From: Candidatus Paracaedibacteraceae bacterium
GTDB lineage: Bacteria > Pseudomonadota > Alphaproteobacteria > Paracaedibacterales > Paracaedibacteraceae
Length of the DNA stretch: 64,000 bases
Direction of reading: 5' to 3'
Assembly: GCA_019636055.1 (NCBI GenBank)
Contig: JAHBYH010000003.1
Location: 139,501-203,500, forward strand
Below are positions 16,336-24,946 of the stretch, piece by piece. Within the stretch, counting starts at the first letter, position 1. Every line of letters starts with the position of its first letter. The notes beneath the pieces were generated by a model. That model worked only from the letters and a program-made list of their open reading frames with translations, was not told where the DNA came from and did no database searches. The position numbers and the translations under genes were made by a program.

Positions 16336-17517
16336 TTATCCCACTAAACGTCGTTTTGGTGCATCTTTCTTTTTTGTATCGAGTAAATTTCTAAAGAGGA
16401 GGCATCTTGCCTCGATTAGCTTAGCGATTTTAACGGTAATTGATGATTTTAGCGTTGGGTAAGTTTCAAAAATTTCACGGGTGATTTTTGGAAGTGAAAC
16501 ACAATAATCTAAGAGCATTCCTGATAGATATTTGTCGTTTATTTGGATTCGTCTTGCTAAATCAGCAATGTGATTTTGTTTTAAGGCTGAAATATGTTGA
16601 ATGCCAAATAGGTAATCCAGCAAGTTCTTTGTTGTATTTTCATAGATATCTGATGACACAAATCCCGAGAGAACTGACAATTTGCATGTGTTGTTCGGCC
16701 TTAATTCAATAAGTTGTTGTTCCAAAGAAAAATCATCACATCCTGCTAATAGGCATAGGGTTATGCTGCGTAAAAGGGTTCGACAGTCTAAGGCTGGTTG
16801 CTTAGCATGAGTGCGAATTAGGTCAAAGATGCCGTCAACGGATGTTGAAAAATGACGTTTTGATCCTGCGAATTGGGATGATAGAGCTGCCTCAAAAGTT
16901 TCGTGGTGGACTTTTTGAGGCGTTGTAGATGTGTCACTTGGGGCTAATCGGTCAGGGCGATCCATAATCAGGGCTGGGATGTCGCCTAGATGGACGCGAG
17001 ATATTGTTGGAACCGGAATTCCTAAATTATAAGCAAGAAGGGATACGAAAATTTCATTGCCAACAAGGTCTTCAAAATCGTACAGATCACATTTTAAAGT
17101 GTGGGTGTTATGCTCGGATGGCGTTGCTTCAAAAAATTCGCCGTTAACAATGCTCGCTTTTAATGTCGGTTGATAGTTATGGATAGACAAAAGCTTATTG
17201 TCCGGCACTGCCAAAAGTTGACTTTTGATTTGTGTTTCACAATCTGTGATATTAACTTCAGAATAGGTCGTATGCTGAGCAGGGGTAAATGAGATACCGC
17301 CAATGGGCGAGATATACTCTTGGTCTAGTGTAGCGCCGAGTGTATCTAATATAGGTTTGATTGAACGGTCAGTGTAGGTTTCGAAATCTAGTGGAAGGGC
17401 AATACTTAAAGGGACAGCCTTTGTGGACTGTACATAGCTGTCTAAGTATTTGAATTCTAGACCTTCTTCCTTTTGTTTTAAGTCGGCGGCCGGGATTCCG
17501 TTGATATAGACTTTCAT
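16336..17517 (-). CDS. HipA-family toxin, probably kinase-dead
   Basis: This 393-residue protein matches HipA along its length: the N-terminal subdomain (residues 1-105), SIHNYQPTLKASIVNGEFF, the HTLK strand with the ATP-binding Lys142, and LVGNEIFVSLLAYNLGIPVP. PALIMDRPDR stands for the usual ALVVERFDR. HipA kinases phosphorylate GltX and cause persistence. Three catalytic parts are degenerate. The Gly-rich AGAQ loop reads HNYQ, the catalytic TDxHxKNFS reads CDD-FS with His, Lys and Asn missing, and the metal-binding YDxxS Asp is Gly in LSGFVSS. I infer a pseudokinase. The reading frame is intact and coupled to hipB by an ATGA overlap, which argues against simple decay. Confidence 0.8.
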   Translation of the reverse strand: MKVYINGIPAADLKQKEEGLEFKYLDSYVQSTKAVPLSIALPLDFETYTDRSIKPILDTLGATLDQEYISPIGGISFTPAQHTTYSEVNITDCETQIKSQLLAVPDNKLLSIHNYQPTLKASIVNGEFFEATPSEHNTHTLKCDLYDFEDLVGNEIFVSLLAYNLGIPVPTISRVHLGDIPALIMDRPDRLAPSDTSTTPQKVHHETFEAALSSQFAGSKRHFSTSVDGIFDLIRTHAKQPALDCRTLLRSITLCLLAGCDDFSLEQQLIELRPNNTCKLSVLSGFVSSDIYENTTKNLLDYLFGIQHISALKQNHIADLARRIQINDKYLSGMLLDYCVSLPKITREIFETYPTLKSSITVKIAKLIEARCLLFRNLLDTKKKDAPKRRLVG

Positions 17518-17735
17518 TGTTCATTCCCTTTAATTTCAGGTTGTAAACTTACCCCAAGCATTTTAAGGACATGTAAAGCTTTGCCCATCTCAATTGTTGA
17601 TTTGCCTTGCTCAAGTTCAACAAGAAAGCGGTTGCCTACGTCGGATAGACCTGCCAATTCAACTTGGGTGAGTTCTTGCTCTTTACGTTTAGCTTTGATA
17701 AGCCGACCAAAATCTTTGGGCGTTTTAATTTGCAT
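17514..17735 (-). CDS. hipB: HipB-like antitoxin, XRE-family regulator
   Basis: This 73-residue protein is a helix-turn-helix repressor of the Cro/C1 type. Residues 5-60 (DFGRLIKAKRKEQELTQVELA, then VGNRFLVELEQGKSTIEMGK) match HipB, which binds operators upstream of hipBA and sequesters HipA. An AAGGA ribosome binding site precedes the ATG. The stop overlaps the hipA start (ATGA), the usual coupling of this toxin-antitoxin pair. Autoregulation is likely but the operator was not identified. Confidence 0.88.
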   Translation of the reverse strand: MQIKTPKDFGRLIKAKRKEQELTQVELAGLSDVGNRFLVELEQGKSTIEMGKALHVLKMLGVSLQPEIKGNEQ

Positions 17736-17749
17736 CGTGAATCCTTGTG

Positions 17750-17778
17750 CTCACCTCTTCCGTGTGGGGGAGAGGTGA
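17750..17778. repeat. Hairpin with CACCTCT core, member of a dispersed family
   Basis: TCACCTCT (17751-17758) pairs with AGAGGTGA (17771-17778). It lies between divergent hipB and algH, where a terminator is not expected. Similar hairpins occur elsewhere in the window (24007-24032, 51400-51457, 57181-57205, 61580-61606). Confidence 0.5.
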
Positions 17779-17920
17779 TGAATGAACAACTGTAATTTTC
17801 TAAATTATAAAATTTTCTAGCCGAATTCGTCAACGAGGAACAATTTTTTCTTTTATGTTAACGGAAATGAAATGGTTGTGCCCTTATTATTATAATACAT
17901 ACAGAAGACAGGATGTCATT

Positions 17921-18505
17921 ATGGATCAGGATGAAAGCCAATACGAGCGGGGATTTTTAACTGGCAAGTTACTTGTAGCTATGCCATTTCAGGAAGATCC
18001 ACGTTTTTTTCAATCAGTTGTATATGTCTGCGGGCATGATGATACCGGAGCAATGGGGATAATTGTCAATAAGCCATTGTTGACAGTTGAATTTGCTGAT
18101 TTGCTCGAGCAGTTGGGGATTGAACATACGCGTAAACTCGTTCCTGATTTACCAATTTACTATGGTGGTCCTGTTGAAATTGGCCGAGGATTTGTCTTGC
18201 ATACTCTTGATTATTTATCAGATTCCAGTGTGATTATTGAGGGAGATTTTGCTTTGACGGCAACATTAGACGTCTTGCGCGCTTTGTCCCATAATTATGG
18301 CCCACACAACCATGTTGTGGCATTAGGATATGTTGGTTGGGGAGCAGACCAATTAGAGCAAGAGATTAATTCAAATGGATGGTTGGTTTTAGATGCAACA
18401 ACAGAACTTGTGTTTGATGCAGATCATGACAGCCTGTGGCGTACAGCCATGCTATCGATTGGGATTGACCCGAATAACATGGCAATCGACTTTGGGCATG
18501 CGTGA
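17921..18505 (+). CDS. YqgE/AlgH family protein (UPF0301)
   Basis: This 194-residue protein belongs to the YqgE/AlgH family, a conserved alpha/beta fold without known catalysis. The diagnostic stretches are GFLTGKLLVAMPFQEDPRFFQSVVY split over residues 11-35, AMGIIVNKPLLTVEFADLL, YYGGPVEIGRGFVLHT and LGYVGWGADQLEQEINSNGWL. AlgH was named as a regulator of alginate genes in Pseudomonas, but its molecular role is unclear. An earlier in-frame ATG at 17855 would add 22 residues unlike the family, so the ATG at 17921 before MDQDESQYERG is chosen. Confidence 0.92.
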   Translation: MDQDESQYERGFLTGKLLVAMPFQEDPRFFQSVVYVCGHDDTGAMGIIVNKPLLTVEFADLLEQLGIEHTRKLVPDLPIYYGGPVEIGRGFVLHTLDYLSDSSVIIEGDFALTATLDVLRALSHNYGPHNHVVALGYVGWGADQLEQEINSNGWLVLDATTELVFDADHDSLWRTAMLSIGIDPNNMAIDFGHA

Positions 18506-18516
18506 ATAGGCGGTAA

Positions 18517-19236
18517 TCAATATTCCCAATCCATATCAAAGAGTCCTTCAGGAGGGGTAATTTTGTGCTGAGAGTAACTTTCTGGGGATTGTGTTAGTCT
18601 TTCTGGAGAAGTGTTGCTTGGTTTTGTTGATAATACTTCGTCTGAGTTGGTTCGAAGAGTAACGGGTTGCTCTATGTTGGCAAAAATAAAATTCTTCCCT
18701 CTAAAATCTGTGCCAGACAGTTCTTTTATCATATCAGATCTGAATTCTTGGGCTTCATATTCAGGCAAAGCTGTGATGATAACTGTTGTTGGCTTTTTAA
18801 AGTCTAGCTTGACCCAACTGGAAACCTGTATAAATTTTTTTGTGTTTATGCCCTGTTCTGACAATTTTACCATGGTGCCTGGTGGTAAACAGTCAAAGAC
18901 TAATGCGGTTGTGTTTTCTGGGACTGCTTTAGTTAGTCCCCTAAGGAAAACGCTATGATGGGTAAATACTTCCGGAGATCTTAGGGCGGGGCAGCGACTC
19001 AATATATCATCTAAATCAGATGATGTATAGGTTGAATAGGTGCATTCCCCAATTTGAGTTGAAAAAGTTGATAGATGTGTTTGTGACAATGAATTCGTTT
19101 GGTCCGATACAAGCAGTTCAAAATATTTGCCGTTGATATTTAAGGGATTGCTGCGGCCTGGCTCGGTTGTTGCAGATTCGTCTGCTGCGTGAAGTATGGT
19201 CAAAAACAGGCATGTGATCCAAAATATTTTTTTCAT
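18517..19236 (-). CDS. Exported protein of unknown function (239 residues)
   Basis: I do not recognise this protein. From the ATG at 19236 it has a clean signal peptide (MKKIFWITCLFLTILHA, then ADES). The body is a mixed alpha/beta domain with two or three Cys and a strand-like KPTTVIITALPEYEAQEF. The last 40 residues are Ser/Thr/Pro-rich and look disordered (SNTSPERLTQSPESYSQ), ending in DMDWEY. Alternative starts at 19248 and 19266 would put extra residues before the signal peptide. It is convergent with algH (11 bases between stops). The disordered SP-containing tail resembles those of the exported paralogues near 38 kb in style only. Confidence 0.75.
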   Translation of the reverse strand: MKKIFWITCLFLTILHAADESATTEPGRSNPLNINGKYFELLVSDQTNSLSQTHLSTFSTQIGECTYSTYTSSDLDDILSRCPALRSPEVFTHHSVFLRGLTKAVPENTTALVFDCLPPGTMVKLSEQGINTKKFIQVSSWVKLDFKKPTTVIITALPEYEAQEFRSDMIKELSGTDFRGKNFIFANIEQPVTLRTNSDEVLSTKPSNTSPERLTQSPESYSQHKITPPEGLFDMDWEY

Positions 19237-19304
19237 GATGAGTTCCATATTTTCTTTATTACTCAAGAACTTTATTTTTTTATTCTTGTTAGGTCAAGAT
19301 AATC

Positions 19305-20441
19305 TTATTGCAAAAATATAGTCTTAATGTGCATTAAAATTTCTTCTGGGGTGGTTGTGAATTTGTTCGAACACCATAGTTTGCTTGCAACGGCAAGAGC
19401 TTGGCCGAGTTGAGGTCCTGCTGGTATCCCTAAGGTGATTAAGTCCTGAGAGGTAATCGGTAGCGCTTTGTATTCAATGCCTTGGCCCATTTTATATAGA
19501 TCGGTATTGCCATTGATTAAAAGAGCATCAAGAGTTCGATCTTTGCCTTCATTAAATATAGCATGATAGATATTATCCTTATTTAAATCATAGCGTAACT
19601 TATTAATGCGTTTGATGTACGAGAGCTGATCATTGCTGAGTCGTAAGTTATTTGGTATAGCGTAAACGGCAGCAAGATTTCGGAGAGGGGAAAGTCCTAG
19701 CTCGAGAGACCTAGAATGCTTATTAAGATTAAATAAGGTAGTTAGGTCGCAATCAGGGATAATTTGATCCAAAATCCCGCAGGATTGCATTTCTAGTAGG
19801 GTAGAGTAGGTACGGGCGTGGTTGATTATTTTTAGGAACTCTTGGGTTATTCTTTCTTTTGATAGAGTCTGTATTTTAGGGGCATGCGTCCTAAAAAGTG
19901 ATTTTAGTTCTGTTGATAGGTCGTGCTTTGCGTATCGTTGTGCAAATCGGAAATATCTAAGGATTCTAAGGTAGTCTTCTTGGATGCGATCTTCGGCATT
20001 ACCTATAAAACGGACAATTCCTTGCCTTAAATCATCTAGACCATTGCTATAATCGTAGATGTTACCATCAAAATCTTGGTATAGCGCATTGATTGTAAAA
20101 TCCCGTCTATGGGCATCGTCTTCCCAGTTGTTCGTTGTTTCAACGGTAGCGCGACGTCCGTCTGTTGACACATCTTTTCTAAGAGTGGTGATTTCATAGG
20201 GTGTGTGATCAATAATAAGGGTGATTGTGCCGTGGGAAAGACCCGTTGGTATAACTGTGAATCCGGCGTTTTTTAGGATGTCAACGGCATCTGTGGCAGG
20301 CATTGTGCTTGCAAGGTCGTAATCGTTTATTGAGAGACCTAGGATATCGTCACGGACGCAACCACCAACAAAACGAATATCGTGTCCACGATTCTTATAA
20401 ATTTGGCGAAGGTTGTTTAATTCTGGGATTTTTATGGTCAT
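19305..20441 (-). CDS. cca: CCA tRNA nucleotidyltransferase / poly(A) polymerase family
   Basis: This class II nucleotidyltransferase of 378 residues has the core IRFVGGCVRDDILGLSINDYD with the catalytic DYD. YEITTLRKDVSTDGRRA and AHRRDFTINALYQD follow. Next come the flexible-loop and neck motifs GLDDLRQGIVRFIGNAEDRI and EDYLRILRYFRFAQRY. It adds or repairs the 3' CCA of tRNAs. The C-terminal half is divergent. All three tRNA genes in this window already encode CCA, so repair may be its main job for them. It lies 20 bases downstream of tRNA-Arg on the same strand. Confidence 0.93.
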   Translation of the reverse strand: MTIKIPELNNLRQIYKNRGHDIRFVGGCVRDDILGLSINDYDLASTMPATDAVDILKNAGFTVIPTGLSHGTITLIIDHTPYEITTLRKDVSTDGRRATVETTNNWEDDAHRRDFTINALYQDFDGNIYDYSNGLDDLRQGIVRFIGNAEDRIQEDYLRILRYFRFAQRYAKHDLSTELKSLFRTHAPKIQTLSKERITQEFLKIINHARTYSTLLEMQSCGILDQIIPDCDLTTLFNLNKHSRSLELGLSPLRNLAAVYAIPNNLRLSNDQLSYIKRINKLRYDLNKDNIYHAIFNEGKDRTLDALLINGNTDLYKMGQGIEYKALPITSQDLITLGIPAGPQLGQALAVASKLWCSNKFTTTPEEILMHIKTIFLQ

Positions 20442-20461
20442 CTAATCCGACCGAGAAAGAA

Positions 20462-20538
20462 TGGCGCGCCCAAGAAGAGTCGAACTCCTAACCTTCAGAT
20501 CCGTAGTCTGACGCTCTATCCAATTGAGCTATGGGCGC
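20462..20538 (-). tRNA. tRNA-Arg (ACG anticodon)
   Basis: On the minus strand the 77 bases fold into a cloverleaf. The anticodon stem TCAGA/TCTGA holds loop CTACGGA, so the anticodon is ACG (A34 presumably edited to inosine to read CGN codons). The acceptor is GCGCCCA/TGGGCGC with discriminator G73 and an encoded CCA at 20462-20464. Confidence 0.96.
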
Positions 20539-20737
20539 GTTTTTTTCAAAACTTGATATAGCCATTTATACATAAAATCATCTGGTCTTTGCAAGATGTT
20601 TTTTGCATTTTATGGAAAAAAAATTTAATTGATTGATTGTTTGTGGTTTTGATCGAGAGGGGTGTGAATAATTATGAGTTTTAAAAAAAATATCTTCACA
20701 AGAGATAATTATTCTGATATAAAATGAGTATATCTAT

Positions 20738-20812
20738 TGGGGTGTAGCCAAGTGGTAAGGCAGCGGGTTTTGGTCCCGCCATTCCTGGGTTCGAATCCTA
20801 GCACCCCAGCCA
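20738..20812 (+). tRNA. tRNA-Gln (TTG anticodon)
   Basis: The 75 bases form a cloverleaf. The acceptor TGGGGTG pairs with CACCCCA, then G73 and an encoded CCA follow. The anticodon stem GCGGG/CCCGC holds loop TTTTGGT, so the anticodon is TTG. It points towards, and ends 11 bases from, the convergent exported-protein gene. Confidence 0.96.
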
Positions 20813-20823
20813 CTAATCTTCCT

Positions 20824-22494
20824 TTAAAACTTCATGAATTTACCAACAACAGACGGCATTTTTGCGCCTGATGGTGCTGCATTTTGGTCATTACCATCAG
20901 CATTCGGGTCAGCATTTTCATCGTTAGCTTGTTGTCCGCCTTTTTTCTTGCCAAAATTTTGCATCATGCCCTGAATACCTCCAAGGAGTGCATTTTTCTT
21001 TTGAGCGGGGGCTGCTTGTTGTGGCGCTGCCGGAGCAGGAGCTGCAGTTGGTCCCGTTTGTTGATCTGCATTTGCGTCATCAGCCGGCGCTGTATTTTCA
21101 TCAGGCGCAGCACTTCCGTCATCGGGTGGAGTCGAACTACCATCATCGGTTGGTACGGCACTTGTGTCATCAGTTGGTGCGGCTTGGGATGCATCGTCAG
21201 AGGTGGCGGCAGCTTGATCATCAGCAGGTGAGGTATCATCAGTCGGTGCTGGGGGAGCTGCAGGAATTGTGGCTTTTGGTGCGGCAGTTTTACCTTTTTT
21301 AGACTTCTTCCCCTTTTTCCCCTTTTTCCCTTTTTTATTGGTTGGGGCACTTTCTTTGTCTTCTATGATTGGGGTTCCTGGACCGTCATAGACGGCCCCT
21401 TTATCCTCCCCCGCGTTGGGGTCCTCAGGCAGGCCGCCAATGGGGGCATTGATATCATCGGGTGATGCGTCCGCCACAGGTGGGGCTGCAGGGGGTTGCG
21501 GTGGTGGCATCAGGGGTTGGCCTATCATTGGTGGGGCAGGCGGGGTATACCCCTGCGGATTTGCAGGCCCGCCAATCAAAATCATATTAAGGACACCAGG
21601 TGGTGGAAATCCATTGTAAAGGAAGTAAGCGCAGGCTTCTGCAACGCGACGGCGGTTATCTGTTCCGGGAATCATATTGACAGATGGAGGGGTGCAGAGC
21701 GTATTGAAAAACAATCTTTTGTCTGACCTAAGGGCTTTGCGACCTTCACGGAGTTGAATAATGATATGATCAACAACGGATTCAGCGCGTTTTTGTTTTT
21801 CAGGTCGTGGTTCATAGATAAAAGTTTGTACATTCATTTTATAGCGTTTTGCCCCATTGGCAATGCAATGTGATCCACGAAATTCATTGTTATCAACACA
21901 GAATGTTGCGCAAACTGATAAAAAGTTTTTAGAGGTTGTACAACCTTCGCCAAAATTACGGCGACAGACGCCATTTTCTCCGCAGAGCCCTTCTTTATCT
22001 CCTTCAAGCAGGGCTGTTTGTAAAAATCGGATGCTCTCCATTCCTTTTAGTTTGTGTTGTTGTTTGTCGGCTGGAAGTTCTTTAAAGCCGGGAATGCTTG
22101 CTCCTGGTGATGTGTCGACAGGTGCTCCCCGTGTTTCATCGGGGTCATAGGCATTTCGACCAATTTGTGTCGGCCCTGAATGCATTGCCGGGTTTGCCAT
22201 TGGTTGTTGTGGAGCTCTATTTATATTGGGGGGAAAGCGTGGTGCTGAGGGTGTTGGTGGGCTAAGGTTGTCATCATCCATACCTGAAGCATCGTTTGGA
22301 TTAAAGTCATCCGTTGGGGCAGGAGCGTTTAGGGGGCTTCCGGTGTCATCACCATCCGGGGTTGCATCAGACGCATCATCTATCCCATCCATATCCGAGT
22401 CCTTGCCTAATGCTCCGGGCATTGGTCCCCCTGGCATTTGTGCTGCGTATAGTGTTGATCCAAGACTCAGTAATATAAGTAATGCTCTTATCAT
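20824..22494 (-). CDS. Exported Asp/Pro/Ala-rich protein with a thrombospondin type 3-like calcium motif
   Basis: I do not recognise the whole protein (556 residues). A signal peptide (residues 1-18) is followed by DSDMDGIDDASDATPDGDD at 32-50, which matches the Asp-rich calcium-binding thrombospondin type 3 repeat. Residues 60-140 are Pro-rich linker. Residues 140-310 form the only likely folded domain, with many Cys (GLCGENGVCRRNFGEGC, VCATFC, HC, LC, C) that may form disulfides. The rest is low complexity: Pro-rich, then a cluster of KKGK repeats near residue 390, then about 80 residues of TDD/PADD-type acidic repeats. A cell-surface or secreted role is inferred. Confidence 0.75.
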   Translation of the reverse strand: MIRALLILLSLGSTLYAAQMPGGPMPGALGKDSDMDGIDDASDATPDGDDTGSPLNAPAPTDDFNPNDASGMDDDNLSPPTPSAPRFPPNINRAPQQPMANPAMHSGPTQIGRNAYDPDETRGAPVDTSPGASIPGFKELPADKQQHKLKGMESIRFLQTALLEGDKEGLCGENGVCRRNFGEGCTTSKNFLSVCATFCVDNNEFRGSHCIANGAKRYKMNVQTFIYEPRPEKQKRAESVVDHIIIQLREGRKALRSDKRLFFNTLCTPPSVNMIPGTDNRRRVAEACAYFLYNGFPPPGVLNMILIGGPANPQGYTPPAPPMIGQPLMPPPQPPAAPPVADASPDDINAPIGGLPEDPNAGEDKGAVYDGPGTPIIEDKESAPTNKKGKKGKKGKKSKKGKTAAPKATIPAAPPAPTDDTSPADDQAAATSDDASQAAPTDDTSAVPTDDGSSTPPDDGSAAPDENTAPADDANADQQTGPTAAPAPAAPQQAAPAQKKNALLGGIQGMMQNFGKKKGGQQANDENADPNADGNDQNAAPSGAKMPSVVGKFMKF

Positions 22495-22750
22495 GGGTAT
22501 AGTCCTATTCCATTCTATACCATGAGTATAGGTACACTATGCTTAAAGGTTCGTTAATTTGGCGAAAATTTTATGAAAAAGGATGCAGATGGGGGATGAG
22601 TGTGATTCCGCATTCTGCAGCATCAAACTTAACCAGAATGACACCATATGTTGTGAGGGGTAATAAATAGTTAATTTCAGTATCTTCATCAGTATCTTAA
22701 TTTTCTTGAATTTTTTCAGATTATCCTTAAATATAAGGTAAAGCCAATTT

Positions 22751-24001
22751 ATGGCAAAAAACGAACTGAGTTATTATATGAATTTTCTTGATACCGGCAT
22801 TACATCTGAACTTGCTCAAACAATTGCAAATCTAGGTTATGAAACCCCAACACCCGTTCAAAGCCAAGCAATTCCGCTAGCCCTGCAGGGTAAGGATATT
22901 GTTGCGTGTGCACAGACAGGGACAGGTAAAACGGCGGCTTTTTTATTGCCCACGATTGAGATTTTAAAACATTCACGCTCGCGTCATCGTATGCCATCTG
23001 CTATTATTTTAACACCAACCCGTGAACTTGCAACTCAAGTCTATGACAATTTTTTGGAATATAGTCAGGGGACAGGATTAAAAGCTATATCTATCGTTGG
23101 TGGAGAAATTATTTCAATTCAAGAACGCACATTAAAACGTGGTGTCGATATTTTGATTGCAACACCAGGACGCTTGATTGATTTGTTTGAACGTGGGAAG
23201 TTACTGTTATCTAATATTAAAGTCGTCGTTATTGATGAGGCTGATCGGATGTTGGATATGGGCTTTATGCCTGATGTTGATCGGATTTTGTCCTACTTAC
23301 CCAAATTGCGCCAAACGTTACTATTTAGCGCAACGCTTCCGCCTGAGGTTAAACGGATTTCTCAGTCTTATCAGATTCAGCCGGTTGAGATCAAAGTTTC
23401 GCGATCTGCAAAGACTGCGGATACAATCGATCAGTCTATTGTTCGGCTAGAGGAGATGCAGAAACGGACAGCATTGCGGAAAGTATTGCGGAGTTTTCCA
23501 TCAACAGAACCGACGGTTGTGTTTTGTAATCGCAAAAAAGATGTTGATACCCTGACCAAGTCGTTAGCGCGACATCGTTTTTCAGCCCAAGCTTTGCATG
23601 GCGATATGGATCAACGCTCTAGAAATGAAACTTTAGAGAATTTCCGCAAAGGAAATTACCGTATTCTTGTTACGACAGATGTAGCGGCCCGTGGTATTGA
23701 TGTTTCAGGGATTACCTTGGTTGTTAATTTCGATGTTCCGATTCATGAGGAAGATTATGTCCACCGTATTGGTCGTACTGGGCGGGCAGGGAAAACAGGG
23801 ACAGCAATTATGTTCGTGATGAAAAGCGAAGATAAGAAACTAGCGCGTATTGAGAAGTTGATTAAGCATACAGTTAAAGAGATTAAAGTTGATTTGAATG
23901 AGGTTATGGAAGAGGATGAGCCGACCGGCCCTGTTATTGGGTTTGGTCGAATCATCCCGTCCTTTATGCTTATTGATCCGCTAAAGTTTTTGGCTCGATA
24001 G
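22751..24001 (+). CDS. DEAD-box RNA helicase, RhlE-like
   Basis: This 416-residue helicase has the complete motif set. The Q motif is GYETPTPVQSQAIPLAL, Walker A is AQTGTGKTAAF, then PTRELATQV, ATPGRLIDL, DEAD in VIDEADRMLDMGF and SAT. In the second domain are VFCNRKKDVD, VTTDVAARGIDV and HRIGRTGRAGKTG. DEAD-box proteins of this group unwind short RNA duplexes in ribosome assembly and RNA decay. The short C-terminal tail lacks the basic extension of many RhlE proteins. The upstream 255 bases hold only AT-rich promoter-like sequence. I keep the first ATG, although the internal one at residue 10 fits family N-termini equally well. Confidence 0.93.
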   Translation: MAKNELSYYMNFLDTGITSELAQTIANLGYETPTPVQSQAIPLALQGKDIVACAQTGTGKTAAFLLPTIEILKHSRSRHRMPSAIILTPTRELATQVYDNFLEYSQGTGLKAISIVGGEIISIQERTLKRGVDILIATPGRLIDLFERGKLLLSNIKVVVIDEADRMLDMGFMPDVDRILSYLPKLRQTLLFSATLPPEVKRISQSYQIQPVEIKVSRSAKTADTIDQSIVRLEEMQKRTALRKVLRSFPSTEPTVVFCNRKKDVDTLTKSLARHRFSAQALHGDMDQRSRNETLENFRKGNYRILVTTDVAARGIDVSGITLVVNFDVPIHEEDYVHRIGRTGRAGKTGTAIMFVMKSEDKKLARIEKLIKHTVKEIKVDLNEVMEEDEPTGPVIGFGRIIPSFMLIDPLKFLAR

Positions 24002-24006
24002 TTATC

Positions 24007-24032
24007 TCGTCTCTTTGATGAAGAGGTGAGAG
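24007..24032 (+). repeat. Hairpin with T-run after the DEAD-box gene
   Basis: CTCGTCTCTT pairs with AAGAGGTGAG through eight Watson-Crick-like and two wobble pairs, and a T-run follows. It probably ends the helicase transcript. Its CTCxxCTCTT core resembles the hairpin at 17750. Confidence 0.55.
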
Positions 24033-24043
24033 TTTTTATCGTC

Positions 24044-24781
24044 CTACATGATAACGCAGCAACTACTTTTGCCTTTTTTCACAGTTGTCTGTTTGCCAAG
24101 TAAGCATCCGACAAGAGGAACATATTCTTTAGATGTAAAATCTCTAGGTAAATAATTGTCTGCAATTCGGTCGGGGCTTAAATAGTTTAAGTTCATTAAA
24201 AACCGCGCTGTTTCTTCTGAGCAAAATACGGAGTCAGGTGTTCCTTCTGTATTTCCGCGAGTAACTGCCGATACCAAATCAAAAATATTCTTTTCATAAG
24301 GCATACCAATTCTGTTGAAGACATAAGGGGAGATAACGCTTGGGTCATTTCGTTCAGGCTCTGTAAATGTAAATTCTCGTTGGTCGATGCCACCGCTATA
24401 ATTGAGGACGACGTCATCCCATAAATGGATTTGAACCTGTGGAGGTATTCCTCTAAGAACGTCTCCTGCTGAGCCGGTTGATTCATAAGAATATTTGATC
24501 CCATCTTGGTCTGTTAGAATCAGCCCTACATGAGACGTTTTTGACATTGTAACAGCTTTAATTGCTTTGCTGAATAGATCTGTGCCTGAGAACAAACCAA
24601 CCCCCCAAAGGCTAAGTTGTTTGTCTTCAATGAGTGCTTTTTGTTTTTCAACAAAATCTTCCTGAGCTCCGCCCAGATAGGGATCACCAGCTAAACGTTG
24701 TTGTGGTACAATATCTACTTGTATTGTTTCTTGTGCATAACTTATATTAATCAATAAAGCTAATGTATAGAATAATTTCAT
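24044..24781 (-). CDS. Exported permuted papain-like (NlpC/P60-LRAT type) protein with a C-terminal CaaX box
   Basis: This 245-residue protein has a signal peptide (MKLFYTLALLINISYAQ). Residues 50-225 look like the circularly permuted papain fold (YiiX/LRAT-like). The likely catalytic His84 is in KTSHVGLILTDQDG, near the start of the domain. The likely Cys187 is in DSVFCSEETARFLMN, near its end. Relatives are amidases, acyltransferases or thioesterases. The last residues are KKGKSSCCVIM: a basic patch, two Cys, and a CaaX box, CVIM, identical to the farnesylation box of human K-Ras4B. I read this directly from the codons. The ATG at 24781 has a perfectly spaced AGGAGG, so the TTG before it is rejected. 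A host-prenylated effector is inferred; the exact reaction is unknown. Confidence 0.7.
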   Translation of the reverse strand: MKLFYTLALLINISYAQETIQVDIVPQQRLAGDPYLGGAQEDFVEKQKALIEDKQLSLWGVGLFSGTDLFSKAIKAVTMSKTSHVGLILTDQDGIKYSYESTGSAGDVLRGIPPQVQIHLWDDVVLNYSGGIDQREFTFTEPERNDPSVISPYVFNRIGMPYEKNIFDLVSAVTRGNTEGTPDSVFCSEETARFLMNLNYLSPDRIADNYLPRDFTSKEYVPLVGCLLGKQTTVKKGKSSCCVIM

Positions 24782-24946
24782 CAAATCCTCCTGTTGTTGA
24801 CTGCTAATATTAGTATATAAGAGGTAAATAAAGTCTAAATTTAACCTTTAAAAATTTGTGTAATAGTTTGTAACAAACCAATCCTTTCCATAGTGGGGGA
24901 TAATTGGGTACAGTGATAATTGAGGAAACTTAACGGACGAAAAGAA

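Noticed and set aside
20884..22525. Several long frames opposite and in other frames of the low-complexity exported gene
   Set aside because: Biased composition of the real gene (Asp, Pro, Ala codons) leaves other frames open; none has a start signal or family.
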